A stretch of DNA of 64,000 bases from an uncultured Monoglobus sp. (GCA_947625055.1 CANQMT010000011.1:1-64000), one strand, 5' to 3'; shown: positions 56,383-64,000, numbered from the stretch's first letter. The notes: generated by a model not told the origin, from the letters alone. Numbers and translations are program-made.

Positions 56383-57717
56383 ATGAAGGAAAGATTACAA
56401 AATTCTTTAAAATCCGGTAAGTCGGGGGTCAGACTTCTATCAATTAAAGACGGTATTCTAAGATTTGGAATAGAAGGCCAAGTTAATACAAATGCTGCTC
56501 CGGAAATTGAAACCGATATAAATGAAATACTCGCAGCCAATAAATTCGATTTGCTAATTTTGGATTTTAATGATCTTGAGTATATCTCCAGTGTTGGAAT
56601 TCGTATCATATTAAAGCTCCTAAAGACTTATGGTGAGCTGAGAATTGAGAATACGTCGCCGGACGTTTATGAAGTCTTAGATATGACAGGAATGACAACT
56701 TTGATTCCTACATCAAAGAAAATGGGAGAATTTTCTGTTGAATCTGAGAAAATGAGAGAATTTTCTGTTGACGGACTTGAAATAATAGGAGCCGGCTTTC
56801 ACGGAACTGTTTATCGTCTTGACGATGAAACAATACTTAAAGTCATCGACGAAACGATTCCACTCGAAAATATTCAGAAAGAAAAAGATACTTCTCAAAA
56901 AGCTTTTATTTTAGGTATTCCTACAGCTATTTCTTATGATGTAGTCAAAGTAGGTAATCACTATGGGATTATCTATGAATTGTTAAATTCTCAATCATAT
57001 ATGAATAAACTTCGGGAGAATCAGGATAAAATAAAAGAACTGGGAAAAGAACTCGGTAAATTTACTCGCCTCATCAACAATACAGTTATTGATGATACTT
57101 TTGATGATATAAAACAATTAGAATTAGCTAAAATTGATCGTGCTAAAGAAATCCTTGATGAAGATGATTATAAAATGATACGACATCTTTTTGAAGTGAT
57201 ACCTGAATCAAATACTTTTGTTCATGGTGATCTCCATCCCGGAAATGTATTGGTTCAGAATGATGGGTCATTATTTTTAGATATGGCATTTTCAGGAAAT
57301 TCAGCTTCAGGATACGGTCATCCGATTTTTGATCTTATATCGTTCACTCAACCTGTTATAGGGGCGGTGGAAGATCATCCGGAAGAAGATTTTGTATCTG
57401 AATTTAATGGACTGACTAAAAAGCAGAATTATGAACTTTTGAATGCTTATTTAAAAGGCTATTTTGATACAAAGGATGAAGCGTATATTGAAAAGGTTAA
57501 AGAAGAAATCCTGCTCCGTGCAAGAGCGATGAAGGCTATTGATCTTAAGTGGAGCGCTATTATGCTTCAAAATCAAGAATCCGCTATAGTAGACGGGGAT
57601 GATAAAAGAAAAATTATTCGTGATTTGGGTATTGAAAAACTGTTTAACAACGTAGAAACTGCGTTTCAAAGGATCAGAGCCACCCTTGAAAATAAAGAGG
57701 ATGAATTTTTCTTTTAA
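56383..57717 (+). CDS. STAS domain-kinase fusion protein
   Basis: A 444-aa protein of two parts. Residues about 15-110 form a STAS (anti-sigma antagonist-like) domain (LLILDFNDLEYISSVGIRII) with the Ser-Ser usually phosphorylated. Residues about 130-430 form an aminoglycoside phosphotransferase/choline kinase-like domain: GAGFHGTVYRL glycine loop, Lys in ETILKVID, Brenner motif VHGDLHPGNVL and metal Asp in LFLDMAFSG. The short segment between has a near repeat (GEFSVESEKMREFSVDG). It may be a signalling kinase rather than a drug-resistance enzyme (inference). GGAGGACTG precedes the ATG. AT-rich relative to the core. Confidence 0.88.
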   Translation: MKERLQNSLKSGKSGVRLLSIKDGILRFGIEGQVNTNAAPEIETDINEILAANKFDLLILDFNDLEYISSVGIRIILKLLKTYGELRIENTSPDVYEVLDMTGMTTLIPTSKKMGEFSVESEKMREFSVDGLEIIGAGFHGTVYRLDDETILKVIDETIPLENIQKEKDTSQKAFILGIPTAISYDVVKVGNHYGIIYELLNSQSYMNKLRENQDKIKELGKELGKFTRLINNTVIDDTFDDIKQLELAKIDRAKEILDEDDYKMIRHLFEVIPESNTFVHGDLHPGNVLVQNDGSLFLDMAFSGNSASGYGHPIFDLISFTQPVIGAVEDHPEEDFVSEFNGLTKKQNYELLNAYLKGYFDTKDEAYIEKVKEEILLRARAMKAIDLKWSAIMLQNQESAIVDGDDKRKIIRDLGIEKLFNNVETAFQRIRATLENKEDEFFF

Positions 57718-57739
57718 ACTTTCCGGTCGTAATTCTTAA

Positions 57740-57931
57740 TTCAAGAATGAAACTGCAGTTTCTATTGAGAAAGAATATGATGAAAAGCCTATTGATATAA
57801 AAATGCTCACGAATGGTCAGTGTGAATTTAATATTATTTCTGACGATGAATATATTTCAGGCATAAAAATATTTATATGGAATGAGCTTAACGGTATGAT
57901 GCCGTTGGCGGAACCATATATTATCACCTGA
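57740..57931 (+). pseudogene. C-terminal remnant of a surface protein
   Basis: A start-less frame of about 63 codons ends SGIKIFIWNELNGMMPLAEP. The pattern xxxFxWxxLxxxxPLA is the common end of clostridial exported proteins and parallels VTFYLWEKDTLKPCADP at the end of the giant surface protein here. A further possible scrap (SVCALQSAVIDKIVRGTEPQ) follows at about 57970-58040. The 57718-58174 gap has no intact gene. Confidence 0.55.
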
Positions 57932-58065
57932 TCAGTGTAAAATCTAAAAAGAGTTATAATAAAAGAATCGGTATGCGCGCTGCAAAGCGCGGTTATAGAC
58001 AAAATCGTGCGCGGGACCGAGCCGCAGACGCTAATATAAATTTATACCGACGCTCGAATATATCA

Positions 58066-58106
58066 CGGCCCTTGACGCTATGAACATATAGGCGTCAAAG
58101 GGCTGT
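58066..58106 (-). terminator. Terminator-like hairpin before the MATE gene end
   Basis: GCCCTTGACGCT pairs with GGCGTCAAAGGGC-type sequence (AGCCCTTTGACGCC on the minus strand). TTTTA follows on the plus side. It may end transcription from either side. Confidence 0.55.
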
Positions 58107-58174
58107 TTTATATGTCGTATACCCTAATCGTTATCCTCTCACAAAGCCGCCGCTGTATTCCGCGTTGATCTCCG

Positions 58175-59545
58175 TTATTTCCTTCTCTCCATTTTAAATG
58201 TAACCTTTTTTAAGTCCGTCCAAAACGGCACAAACACACATAACGCCGTAACCATCGCCGTAAAATCCGCCATGGGAGTTGCCCACGCTATGCCGTTTAC
58301 ACCGATCAGGCGGTTCATCAAAAACATCAGCGGAACATCGAGGCAGCCCTTCCTGAGAAGTGATAATATCAGCGGCGCGACCTTTTTTCCGACCGACTGA
58401 AAAAGCGTTATGATAATCATCGTTACGGAAATGCACGGTCCGGTTATGCAGATAATACGCTGGAATGTGCTGCCGTATTCAACGGTAAGCGGGTCGTTTA
58501 TAAACGCTTTTACGACAGGTCCGGCGCACAGCAGCAAAAACGCCGTGCCGGCGAGCGCGATAATGAGGCTGTAGGCAAACGTCGTCTTTACCGCCGACAT
58601 CATACGCTTGAAATTTTTTGCGGAATAGTTGTAGCCGATAAGCGGTATAACGCCCTGTGACATTCCCGTCGCGATGGCATACGTCAGCATATCTACCTTT
58701 TTCGCTATTCCTATGCCCGCGACGGCTTCGTTGCAGTAGGACACCATAAGGCGGTTCATGCAGATGTTTGAAAATACGCCCATTATATTCATAATACTGC
58801 TCGGAAGCCCGACCATCAGCACCTCAAACGGAATTTTCATTCCGAGCGTGTAATGCGCGGGATTTAAGGTGAGGACGGTGCTGCTGCGTTTCTTTATGAT
58901 CAGCGCGATAAAATAAACTGTCGCGGTGAGGTTTGAGAGCATCGTGGCGATTGCGGCTCCCGTTATTTCAAGCTTGAAAAGTGAAATAAAAATCGGATCA
59001 AGAATAATATTTAATATTCCGCCCATTGTCATGCCGAAGCTCGCCTGCTTTGCATAGCCCTCCGAGCGCACGAGATGTGCAAGCGCGGCGTTCAATACCG
59101 TCGGCGCAGCGCCTATCGTGATTGCCCAGAATATGTATTGACTGCAAAATTCGTATGTGTCTTTATTAGCTCCGACAGCCGGGAGAATGGCGCTTTTAAG
59201 CAAAAACACAACAACGCCGTACAGAACCGCCGCCATTCCGGCCGTCCACACGCTGAAGGCGCAGGCTCTTTTCGCCTTGTCGCTGTTGCCCATGCCCAGC
59301 GAGCGCGATATAAGACTTGAACCGCCTATGCCGAAAAGATTTGCCATACCCGTGAGCAGAACGAACAGCGGCATACACAGCGACGCTGCCGCGACCTGAT
59401 TCGGGTCGCCTATCTGTCCGATGAAAAACGTGTCAGCCATATTGTAAACGACCGTGATAAGCTGGCTTATTACAGTCGGCACAACCAATGAAATTACAGC
59501 TTTATTTATCGGTGTATTTTCAAATAAACCCTTGTTGGTTTCCAT
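58175..59545 (-). CDS. MATE-family multidrug efflux transporter
   Basis: Na+- or H+-driven exporter of cationic drugs or metabolites with twelve membrane helices (456 aa). Start at METNKGLFENTPINKAV (ATG 59545), which is 8 nt after AGGAG; the track's TTG start is too close to that site. VVPTVISQLITVVYNMADTFFIG is the typical first helix region (quoted in part). It follows the MarR gene by 2 nt and is its likely target. Confidence 0.93.
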   Translation of the reverse strand: METNKGLFENTPINKAVISLVVPTVISQLITVVYNMADTFFIGQIGDPNQVAAASLCMPLFVLLTGMANLFGIGGSSLISRSLGMGNSDKAKRACAFSVWTAGMAAVLYGVVVFLLKSAILPAVGANKDTYEFCSQYIFWAITIGAAPTVLNAALAHLVRSEGYAKQASFGMTMGGILNIILDPIFISLFKLEITGAAIATMLSNLTATVYFIALIIKKRSSTVLTLNPAHYTLGMKIPFEVLMVGLPSSIMNIMGVFSNICMNRLMVSYCNEAVAGIGIAKKVDMLTYAIATGMSQGVIPLIGYNYSAKNFKRMMSAVKTTFAYSLIIALAGTAFLLLCAGPVVKAFINDPLTVEYGSTFQRIICITGPCISVTMIIITLFQSVGKKVAPLILSLLRKGCLDVPLMFLMNRLIGVNGIAWATPMADFTAMVTALCVFVPFWTDLKKVTFKMERRK

Positions 59546-59547
59546 GC

Positions 59548-59991
59548 TCAACTCTCCTTTGTAATGTTGTCAAGCGCTTTTTGTAAAAGTTTATTAAAGG
59601 TTTCTATTTCATTATCCGTCATGCCGCTCACGAGCTGCGCTTCAACTTCGGCGGCGGTCTGCCTTAATTTGCTATCCAGCTTCAGTCCTTTTTTTGTCGG
59701 CAGAATTACGCTTTTTCTGTTGTCGTTATCCATAACGCGGCGCGCGATTAAATCCTTGCATTCAAGCCTTTTTATAATGCCCGCGACGGTCGACTGCGAC
59801 AGACGCAGGCTTTCCATAATATCTGCCGCTGTGATTTCACGGTCATGATGATTTTTCAGAATATAACGTATCGCCTCGCTTTGCGACGAGGTTAAATCCA
59901 TAAACTGCGTTCTTTTGTTTTTAAGCTTTGTCACCGCGTTGCCGAGAAGCCCTATTTTGCTTGTCGTGCGAAATTGTGAATTGTCTATCAT
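59548..59991 (-). CDS. MarR-family transcriptional regulator
   Basis: A 147-aa winged helix-turn-helix repressor from the ATG at 59991 (MIDNSQF). MESLRLSQSTVAGIIKRLECKDLI is the recognition helix region (quoted in part), followed by the wing RRVMDNDNRKSVILPTKKG. It sits upstream of the MATE gene in a two-gene operon. An inverted repeat over its leader (60019-60048) is a strong operator candidate, so it probably represses both genes until a ligand appears. Confidence 0.93.
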   Translation of the reverse strand: MIDNSQFRTTSKIGLLGNAVTKLKNKRTQFMDLTSSQSEAIRYILKNHHDREITAADIMESLRLSQSTVAGIIKRLECKDLIARRVMDNDNRKSVILPTKKGLKLDSKLRQTAAEVEAQLVSGMTDNEIETFNKLLQKALDNITKES

Positions 59992-60018
59992 TGCCCTGTT
60001 CCCCCCGCAAAGTAAATT

Positions 60019-60077
60019 ATATCGCTTGCGATTCATCGCATGCGATATATTATATCATGTATATGTAAGCATGTCAA
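60019..60077 (-). promoter_or_regulatory. marR-MATE promoter with MarR operator
   Basis: Minus strand TTGACA (60072-60077), 17 nt, TATAAT (60049-60054). Directly downstream the 14-bp inverted repeat ATATCGCTTGCGAT / ATCGCATGCGATAT (60019-60048, one mismatch, 2-nt gap) covers the predicted start. Confidence 0.85.
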
Positions 60078-60114
60078 GCTTTTATAAGATATATAAATCT
60101 TAGTCAAAACGGAT

Positions 60115-60330
60115 TTTCGGGAAAAACAAAACCCCCGAAACGCCGTAAAATCGGACGTTCCGAGGGATGTCGTCTGGTACACCGACCGCATCGGCAAGCG
60201 AACTCATCACCCTAGGCTGCACCATCGGCATAATTATACATCTTAGACAGTAAGGCAGCAAGTTGCCGTCCGTCGACAGATGAATCCGACAACTCGACGA
60301 CTCGCAAAAAGTCGTGTTTAAGTAATATTT
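60115..60330 (-). ncRNA. Structured ncRNA candidate ending in a terminator
   Basis: Minus-strand sequence of about 215 nt without a reading frame contains many short stems (CGACT/AGTCG, GTCGA/TCGAC, GGCA/TGCC, CCGA/TCGG, TGTCT.../AGAC). It closes with an intrinsic terminator: CCTCGGAACG pairs with CGTTTCGGGG, then TTTTGTTTTT. Base composition is far more GC-rich than the flanks. The raiA-type RNA is one possible identity, but I cannot confirm it. No clear sigma-A promoter was found upstream. Confidence 0.5.
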
Positions 60331-60394
60331 TCATGAACAATTTTTTGTACATGAAACGTGCTATAATAAAATCAAACACGGCGCATAAACCGTG

Positions 60395-60423
60395 TTGACA
60401 TTTTGACGCGACTGCGATATAAT
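60395..60423 (+). promoter_or_regulatory. Promoter of the mini CRISPR-like RNA
   Basis: TTGACA (60395-60400), 17 nt, TATAAT (60418-60423), predicted start near 60430. The inverted repeat AACACGG (60375-60381) / CCGTGTT (60390-60396) touches the -35 box. Confidence 0.85.
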
Positions 60424-60448
60424 ATAATTGTTCCTTTTTAAAGGATCA

Positions 60449-60538
60449 GCCGCACTTCAAAAATAGTGCGTGAGTTGAAATTTTAGAAATTATTATGTTG
60501 TTGTCGCGTCTCCGTAAAGGGGACGCGTGAGTTTTTAT
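60449..60538 (+). CRISPR. Two degenerate I-C repeats with one 21-nt spacer (crRNA-like)
   Basis: Repeat-like unit 1 (60449-60481) has stem CGCACT/AGTGCG and tail TGAGTTGAAAT; type I-C repeats have the same layout ending TGGATTGAAAT. The spacer 60482-60502 begins TTTAGAAATTATTATG. Repeat-like unit 2 (60503-60538) keeps GTCGC...GCGTGAGTT but has a longer stem (CGCGTCTCC/GGGGACGCG) followed by a T-rich tract, so it can also terminate the RNA. The two stems differ in sequence but stay paired. It is not a normal array: only two diverged repeats and a short spacer. The spacer matches the cas3 leader at 60656-60672. Confidence 0.8.
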
Positions 60539-60612
60539 TTCACGTTATTTATCAAAAAAACAGCCCTGCGGAAAATAAAAAGCGGAATAACAAAAAATTT
60601 TTAAAAAAAGAC

Positions 60613-60677
60613 TTGACATAATATAACATCTATGCTATTATCAATTTACACGTTACATATTAATTTCTAAAGAGGTG
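60613..60677 (+). promoter_or_regulatory. cas operon promoter with putative crRNA-like target
   Basis: TTGACA (60613-60618), 17 nt, TATTAT (60636-60641); predicted start about 60648. The minus strand at 60671-60656 reads TTTAGAAATTAATATG, matching spacer positions 1-16 of the mini-array with one mismatch (position 12); position 17 also matches. The three bases 5' of it on that strand are CTC (plus 60672-60674). The site lies between the start point and the ribosome site AGAGGTG, which it touches. Confidence 0.8.
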
Positions 60678-60688
60678 ATAAACAAACA

Positions 60689-62866
60689 ATGTCTGAAAAT
60701 TCAAATAACTACATAGCTCACACATCGGATGACGGCAGGGTGCAGAGCGTCAAGGAACATCTTGCGCAAACGGCCAAGCTGTGCCGCGACAACGCTTTGC
60801 CTGAATTTAAGGACCTCGCAGGGTGCTGCGGTCTGTATCACGACTTGGGAAAGTATTCGCCCGAGTTTCAGAAATATATTCGAGGCTCGGGCCAAAAGGT
60901 TGAGCACGCGCGTTTCGGCGCGTCCCGCATTATCAATAACTGCAAAGCATCATATGCCGCTATGCTTGCCTATTGCATTTGCGGTCACCACGCGGGACTG
61001 CCGGACGGCGGCGTCAGGAACGACAATCCCGAGCAGTCAACGCTAAACGGCATGCTTAAAAGGGAGCCGTATGACTGCTCCGGATTTGATAAAGAGATCG
61101 GCGACCGGTTCCCGGATGATCCTTTGTTTGAAAAATTAAAAAATTTGCCGGATAATAAAGAGCAGATCGAGGTTTATTCGTTCTTTACGAGATATCTTTA
61201 CTCATGCCTCACCGACGCCGACTTTATAGACACGGAACGGTTCTGCGCTCCCGACGCCAAGCGCGGCCTTGACGGTGATATTATCGCCGCTTATAAAATG
61301 GTCTGCGAAAAGCTTGACGGATTTAAATGCGAAACCGAGCTGCAAAAGGCGCGGAGCGTCATTCAGGCTCAGGCCTATGACTGCGCGGAGAACAAGGACG
61401 CCGATATATACATGCTCGACATGCCCACCGGCAGCGGAAAAACCTTGTGCAGCATAAAAGCGGCTCTGCGGCTGGCGATCAAAAACGACAAAAAGAGAAT
61501 AATTTACATTATGCCGTACACAAGCATAATCGAGCAGACGGCGGAAGTCTTTGAAGACATATTCGGAAACTCGCTGCTGGTGTTGCAGCACCATTCAAAT
61601 TATGATTTTGACGATCCCGAGAAGGAATCCGACGAGAGCGGAACAACAAGCGAAAAACTTAAAAAGACCTGCGAAAACTATGACGCGCCTTTGATAATAA
61701 CCACCAACGTGCAGTTTTTCGAGTCGCTCTATCACAACAAAAGCAGCAGGCTCAGAAAGCTGCATAACCTCGCCGAAAGCGTGCTGGTGTTTGACGAGAT
61801 ACACGCCCTGCCCGCGGAATATATCCAGCCGTGCCTGCGCGGGATAGGATACATCACAAAATATCTTAACTCAACTGCTATCCTTATGTCCGCTACAATG
61901 CCCGACTACACGCGATATGCCGAAAAATATATCCCGCAAAGCACAATTGAATACGCGGTTAAGGACAAGAGCCTTTTCGGAATTTTTGATAAATGCAAAT
62001 ATCAATATATCGGGCGAAACGATTTAGGCTCCATAGCTGAAAAAGCACTCGGGCAGGAAAACGCGCTGGTGATAGTCAACAAAAAAAGCACAGCGAGAGA
62101 ACTCTACAACATATGCAAAAATTCGGCCGATCACAAGGTATACCATTTATCAACATACATGACGCCCATAGATAGGTCGGATACCATAAGCAGAATACGA
62201 GCGAGCCTTGATAACGGAACAAAGACTGTCGTGATATCGACCTCGCTTATTGAGGCTGGCGTGGATCTGGATTTCAAATCGGTATTCCGCGAGATCGCGG
62301 GGCTTGACAGTATAGTTCAGGCAGGGGGCCGCTGCAACCGCGAAGGCAGAATGAGCTTCGGAAACGTGTTTGTGTTTGAGCTTGGGTCTTTGCACAGAGA
62401 GATCGCGGTCAAAGCAAATATAACAAGAAAGCTTTTTGAGGAATTCGAAAATATTTCTTCCCAAGAGGCGGTGCAGGAATATTACGACAGAATATTCGCC
62501 GTTTCGGATGACGAGATCGAAACCAACTCAATAACCGAGCTGATGGGCGGGGATATGAGAGTCACAGGAATACCTTTCAGGTCTTACGCGCAAAGATTTA
62601 AGTTTATCGAAAAAGAAGCTTTAGGAATAGTTATCCCGTGTGAGGAAAACGCCGAGCTTATAGAGTCGTTAAAATACGGCGCGCGTTCGGCCATGAGAAA
62701 GCTGCAGCGATACTGCGCCTCGGTCAACAAATATGAATTTGATGATATGATCGAGAGCGGAACAGTGGAAAATTTATTCGGCAATGTGTATATGTTGTCC
62801 GTTCCCGATTATTACAGTAAGGAGACCGGACTTGATATAAAAAAAGAATTTAATTTAATCATATAA
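60689..62866 (+). CDS. cas3: Type I-C CRISPR Cas3 nuclease-helicase
   Basis: Degrades DNA bound by the I-C Cascade. At 725 aa it carries the N-terminal HD nuclease (H51-D52 in GLYHDLGK, VEHARFGASR, CGHHAGL) and the SF2 helicase with Walker A K251 (MPTGSGKT), DEIH box (VFDEIHALP), SATMP motif III and the QAGGRCNREG motif VI. The ATG follows AGAGGTG by 11 nt, a rather long spacing that may keep translation low. First gene of the cas operon. Confidence 0.96.
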   Translation: MSENSNNYIAHTSDDGRVQSVKEHLAQTAKLCRDNALPEFKDLAGCCGLYHDLGKYSPEFQKYIRGSGQKVEHARFGASRIINNCKASYAAMLAYCICGHHAGLPDGGVRNDNPEQSTLNGMLKREPYDCSGFDKEIGDRFPDDPLFEKLKNLPDNKEQIEVYSFFTRYLYSCLTDADFIDTERFCAPDAKRGLDGDIIAAYKMVCEKLDGFKCETELQKARSVIQAQAYDCAENKDADIYMLDMPTGSGKTLCSIKAALRLAIKNDKKRIIYIMPYTSIIEQTAEVFEDIFGNSLLVLQHHSNYDFDDPEKESDESGTTSEKLKKTCENYDAPLIITTNVQFFESLYHNKSSRLRKLHNLAESVLVFDEIHALPAEYIQPCLRGIGYITKYLNSTAILMSATMPDYTRYAEKYIPQSTIEYAVKDKSLFGIFDKCKYQYIGRNDLGSIAEKALGQENALVIVNKKSTARELYNICKNSADHKVYHLSTYMTPIDRSDTISRIRASLDNGTKTVVISTSLIEAGVDLDFKSVFREIAGLDSIVQAGGRCNREGRMSFGNVFVFELGSLHREIAVKANITRKLFEEFENISSQEAVQEYYDRIFAVSDDEIETNSITELMGGDMRVTGIPFRSYAQRFKFIEKEALGIVIPCEENAELIESLKYGARSAMRKLQRYCASVNKYEFDDMIESGTVENLFGNVYMLSVPDYYSKETGLDIKKEFNLII

Positions 62867-62877
62867 AGGAGGACGAT

Positions 62878-63600
62878 ATGGGATACGGTTTTAAAATTAT
62901 GGTAAGCGGCGATTACGCGTGTTTTACGCGGCCGGAGATGAAAACCGAAAGGGTAAGCTATGACGTGCCAACGCCCGGAGCGCTGGAGGGGCTTATTAAA
63001 AGCATCTATTGGAAGCCCGCGCTGCGGATCGTGATAGACAAGATCATCGTCTTCAATCCTATTAAGTTTGTCAATATTCGCCGCAACGAGGTTAAAGACA
63101 AGGTGAGCTTATCGAATGTGAAAAAGCAGATGAAGGACGGCAAGCCGCGAGCGGAGATCTATACCAAGGAAAGCATAAGTCAACGCGGCAGCATGATCCT
63201 TAAAGACGTTCTGTACGGCGTCGAGTTTCATTTTGAGCTCACCGGGATCAGGAGCGAGCATGACGACGAAAGCGAGGAAAAGCATTATAACATCATGCTC
63301 CGCAGGTTGAAAAAGGGGCAGCATTTCAGACAGCCGGTTTTGGGCTGCAGCGAGTTCCCGACAAAAAAGATCGAGCTTGTGGATGAGTTCCCGACAGATC
63401 GGGTATCTGATGAGCTAAAGGGTGACACCGATCTCGGCTTTATGCTGTATCACATGAAATTCCGCGACGGCGGCATTCCGAAATACAACGATTGGGAGAC
63501 GCGCAAGTTTTCTGACAAGGCCGATGCGGTGTTCTACCGCCCGCACATGATCGACGGAGTGATAGACGTCGCGAAATACAAGGAGATGATGAAATGCTGA
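62878..63600 (+). CDS. cas5c: Type I-C Cas5c pre-crRNA endoribonuclease
   Basis: In type I-C, Cas5c replaces Cas6 and cuts the repeat at the 3' base of its hairpin, leaving an 11-nt 5' handle; it then stays in Cascade. The 240-aa protein begins GYGFKIMVSGDYACFTRPEM, with the RAMP-fold and PTPGALEGLIKSIYWKPAL typical of this family. AAAGGAGG precedes the ATG, 11 nt after cas3. Its stop overlaps the cas8c start. Confidence 0.95.
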   Translation: MGYGFKIMVSGDYACFTRPEMKTERVSYDVPTPGALEGLIKSIYWKPALRIVIDKIIVFNPIKFVNIRRNEVKDKVSLSNVKKQMKDGKPRAEIYTKESISQRGSMILKDVLYGVEFHFELTGIRSEHDDESEEKHYNIMLRRLKKGQHFRQPVLGCSEFPTKKIELVDEFPTDRVSDELKGDTDLGFMLYHMKFRDGGIPKYNDWETRKFSDKADAVFYRPHMIDGVIDVAKYKEMMKC

Positions 63601-64000
63601 TAAGCGCGCTTAATGATTATTATGATATTTTAGCCGAGGCGGGAGAGGTTGCGCAGCCCGGAACTTCATCGCAAAAGATCACTCATATGATCATGCTGAG
63701 GCTCGACGGAACAATAAGCGATATTATAGACGTGCGCAAAGAGGGACAGCCTGACAAAAACGGCAAGACAAGACTTGAACCGATCGAGGCCGTTTTGCCC
63801 GAGCGGACCCAAAAGCCCGGGATCGACGCGAACATAATAGAGCATCGCCCGCTGTATATTTTCGGCTTGAATTATGACAAGCAGACAAACACATTCACCC
63901 CCGAGGACAGGACCGATAAGGCGAAAAAATCGCACAACTGCTTTGCCGATGCTAACCTTAAATTCACCGAGGGGATGACGTCCGGCATTGTTACGGCATA
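63594..64000 (+). CDS. cas8c: Type I-C Cas8c large subunit, N-terminal part (cut by window end)
   Basis: The frame from the ATG at 63594 is open to the window edge (135 codons; not in the ORF track). It begins LISALNDYYDILAEAGEVAQ and contains IIEHRPLYIFGLNYD, as expected of Csd1/Cas8c, which recognises the PAM in Cascade. GGAGATG precedes the start, which overlaps the cas5c stop by 5-7 nt, so the genes are translationally coupled. cas7, cas4, cas1, cas2 and the array are expected beyond 64000. Confidence 0.92.
   Translation, partial: MLISALNDYYDILAEAGEVAQPGTSSQKITHMIMLRLDGTISDIIDVRKEGQPDKNGKTRLEPIEAVLPERTQKPGIDANIIEHRPLYIFGLNYDKQTNTFTPEDRTDKAKKSHNCFADANLKFTEGMTSGIVTA

Noticed and set aside
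58001-60110. Riboswitch upstream of the MATE exporter (guanidine or similar)
   Set aside because: The MATE gene is the second gene of a marR operon whose leader is only about 50 nt and is filled by the inverted-repeat operator.
60611-60690. Match between mini-array spacer and cas leader as a chance AT-rich similarity
   Set aside because: Considered seriously. A match of 16 of 17 with a perfect 11-nt seed, beginning exactly at the spacer start, with CTC at the PAM position and located at the promoter-leader junction, is unlikely by chance, so it was kept as a finding; conservation must confirm it.

Overview
The window is chromosomal DNA from a Gram-positive Clostridia member, probably an Oscillospirales/Monoglobales-type gut or rumen bacterium. 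Support comes from the housekeeping genes (pyruvate phosphate dikinase, a His-less HPr paralogue, a str operon with Clostridia-type spacing), strong GGAGG ribosome-binding sites, S-layer (SLH), cohesin, dockerin and copper-amine-oxidase-like stalk domains, and a GC-rich core interrupted by AT-rich accessory DNA. The species cannot be fixed from sequence reading alone. No rRNA or tRNA gene was seen.

Layout. 0-6.3 kb: ppdK, tadA, an HPr-like gene, a membrane protein/XRE regulator pair and a WYL regulator. 6.3-16.3 kb: typA, ispE, a cell-wall synthesis cluster (FHA protein, FtsW/RodA, PBP transpeptidase, a large exported protein) and pfkA. 16.3-32 kb: mainly surface and envelope genes: an SLH protein with a cohesin-like domain next to a dockerin protein, ApbE, an amidohydrolase, two stalk-domain proteins (one with RCC1 repeats), an LCP-family protein, NAD synthetase, MtaB, Ppx/GppA and a DNRLRE protein. 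32-37 kb: the str operon rpsL-rpsG-fusA-tuf. 37-45 kb: a class A beta-lactamase-fold hydrolase, a small redox-type protein and a 1.77-kresidue exported protein. 45-48.6 kb: GNAT, pdxR and pdxST. 48.7-58.1 kb: an accessory island of single genes, each with its own promoter and terminator, mixed with gene remnants and a probable type I toxin-antitoxin locus. 58.2-60 kb: a MarR/MATE efflux pair. 60.1-64 kb: a structured RNA candidate, then a type I-C CRISPR-Cas operon (cas3-cas5c-cas8c, cut by the window end).

The most interesting signal is in the 290 bp before cas3. A consensus promoter drives a tiny transcript holding two degenerate type I-C CRISPR repeats around a 21-nt spacer. The first 17 nt of that spacer match, with one mismatch, the cas operon's own leader between its predicted transcription start and the cas3 ribosome-binding site, next to CTC, a plausible I-C PAM. 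This is what a crRNA-like autorepressor of the cas operon would look like.

Other notable items are: a 24-aa hydrophobic peptide gene with an overlapping antisense promoter; four copies of an 86-bp element with covarying terminal inverted repeats; repeated terminator-promoter modules in the accessory island; an adjacent cohesin/dockerin gene pair; divergent pdxR/pdxS promoters sharing one palindromic -10; and a regulator that probably starts at CTG.

Limits: all assignments are by eye from translated sequence. No alignment, structure prediction or database search was run. Residue numbers are counted from the window; domain boundaries are approximate.
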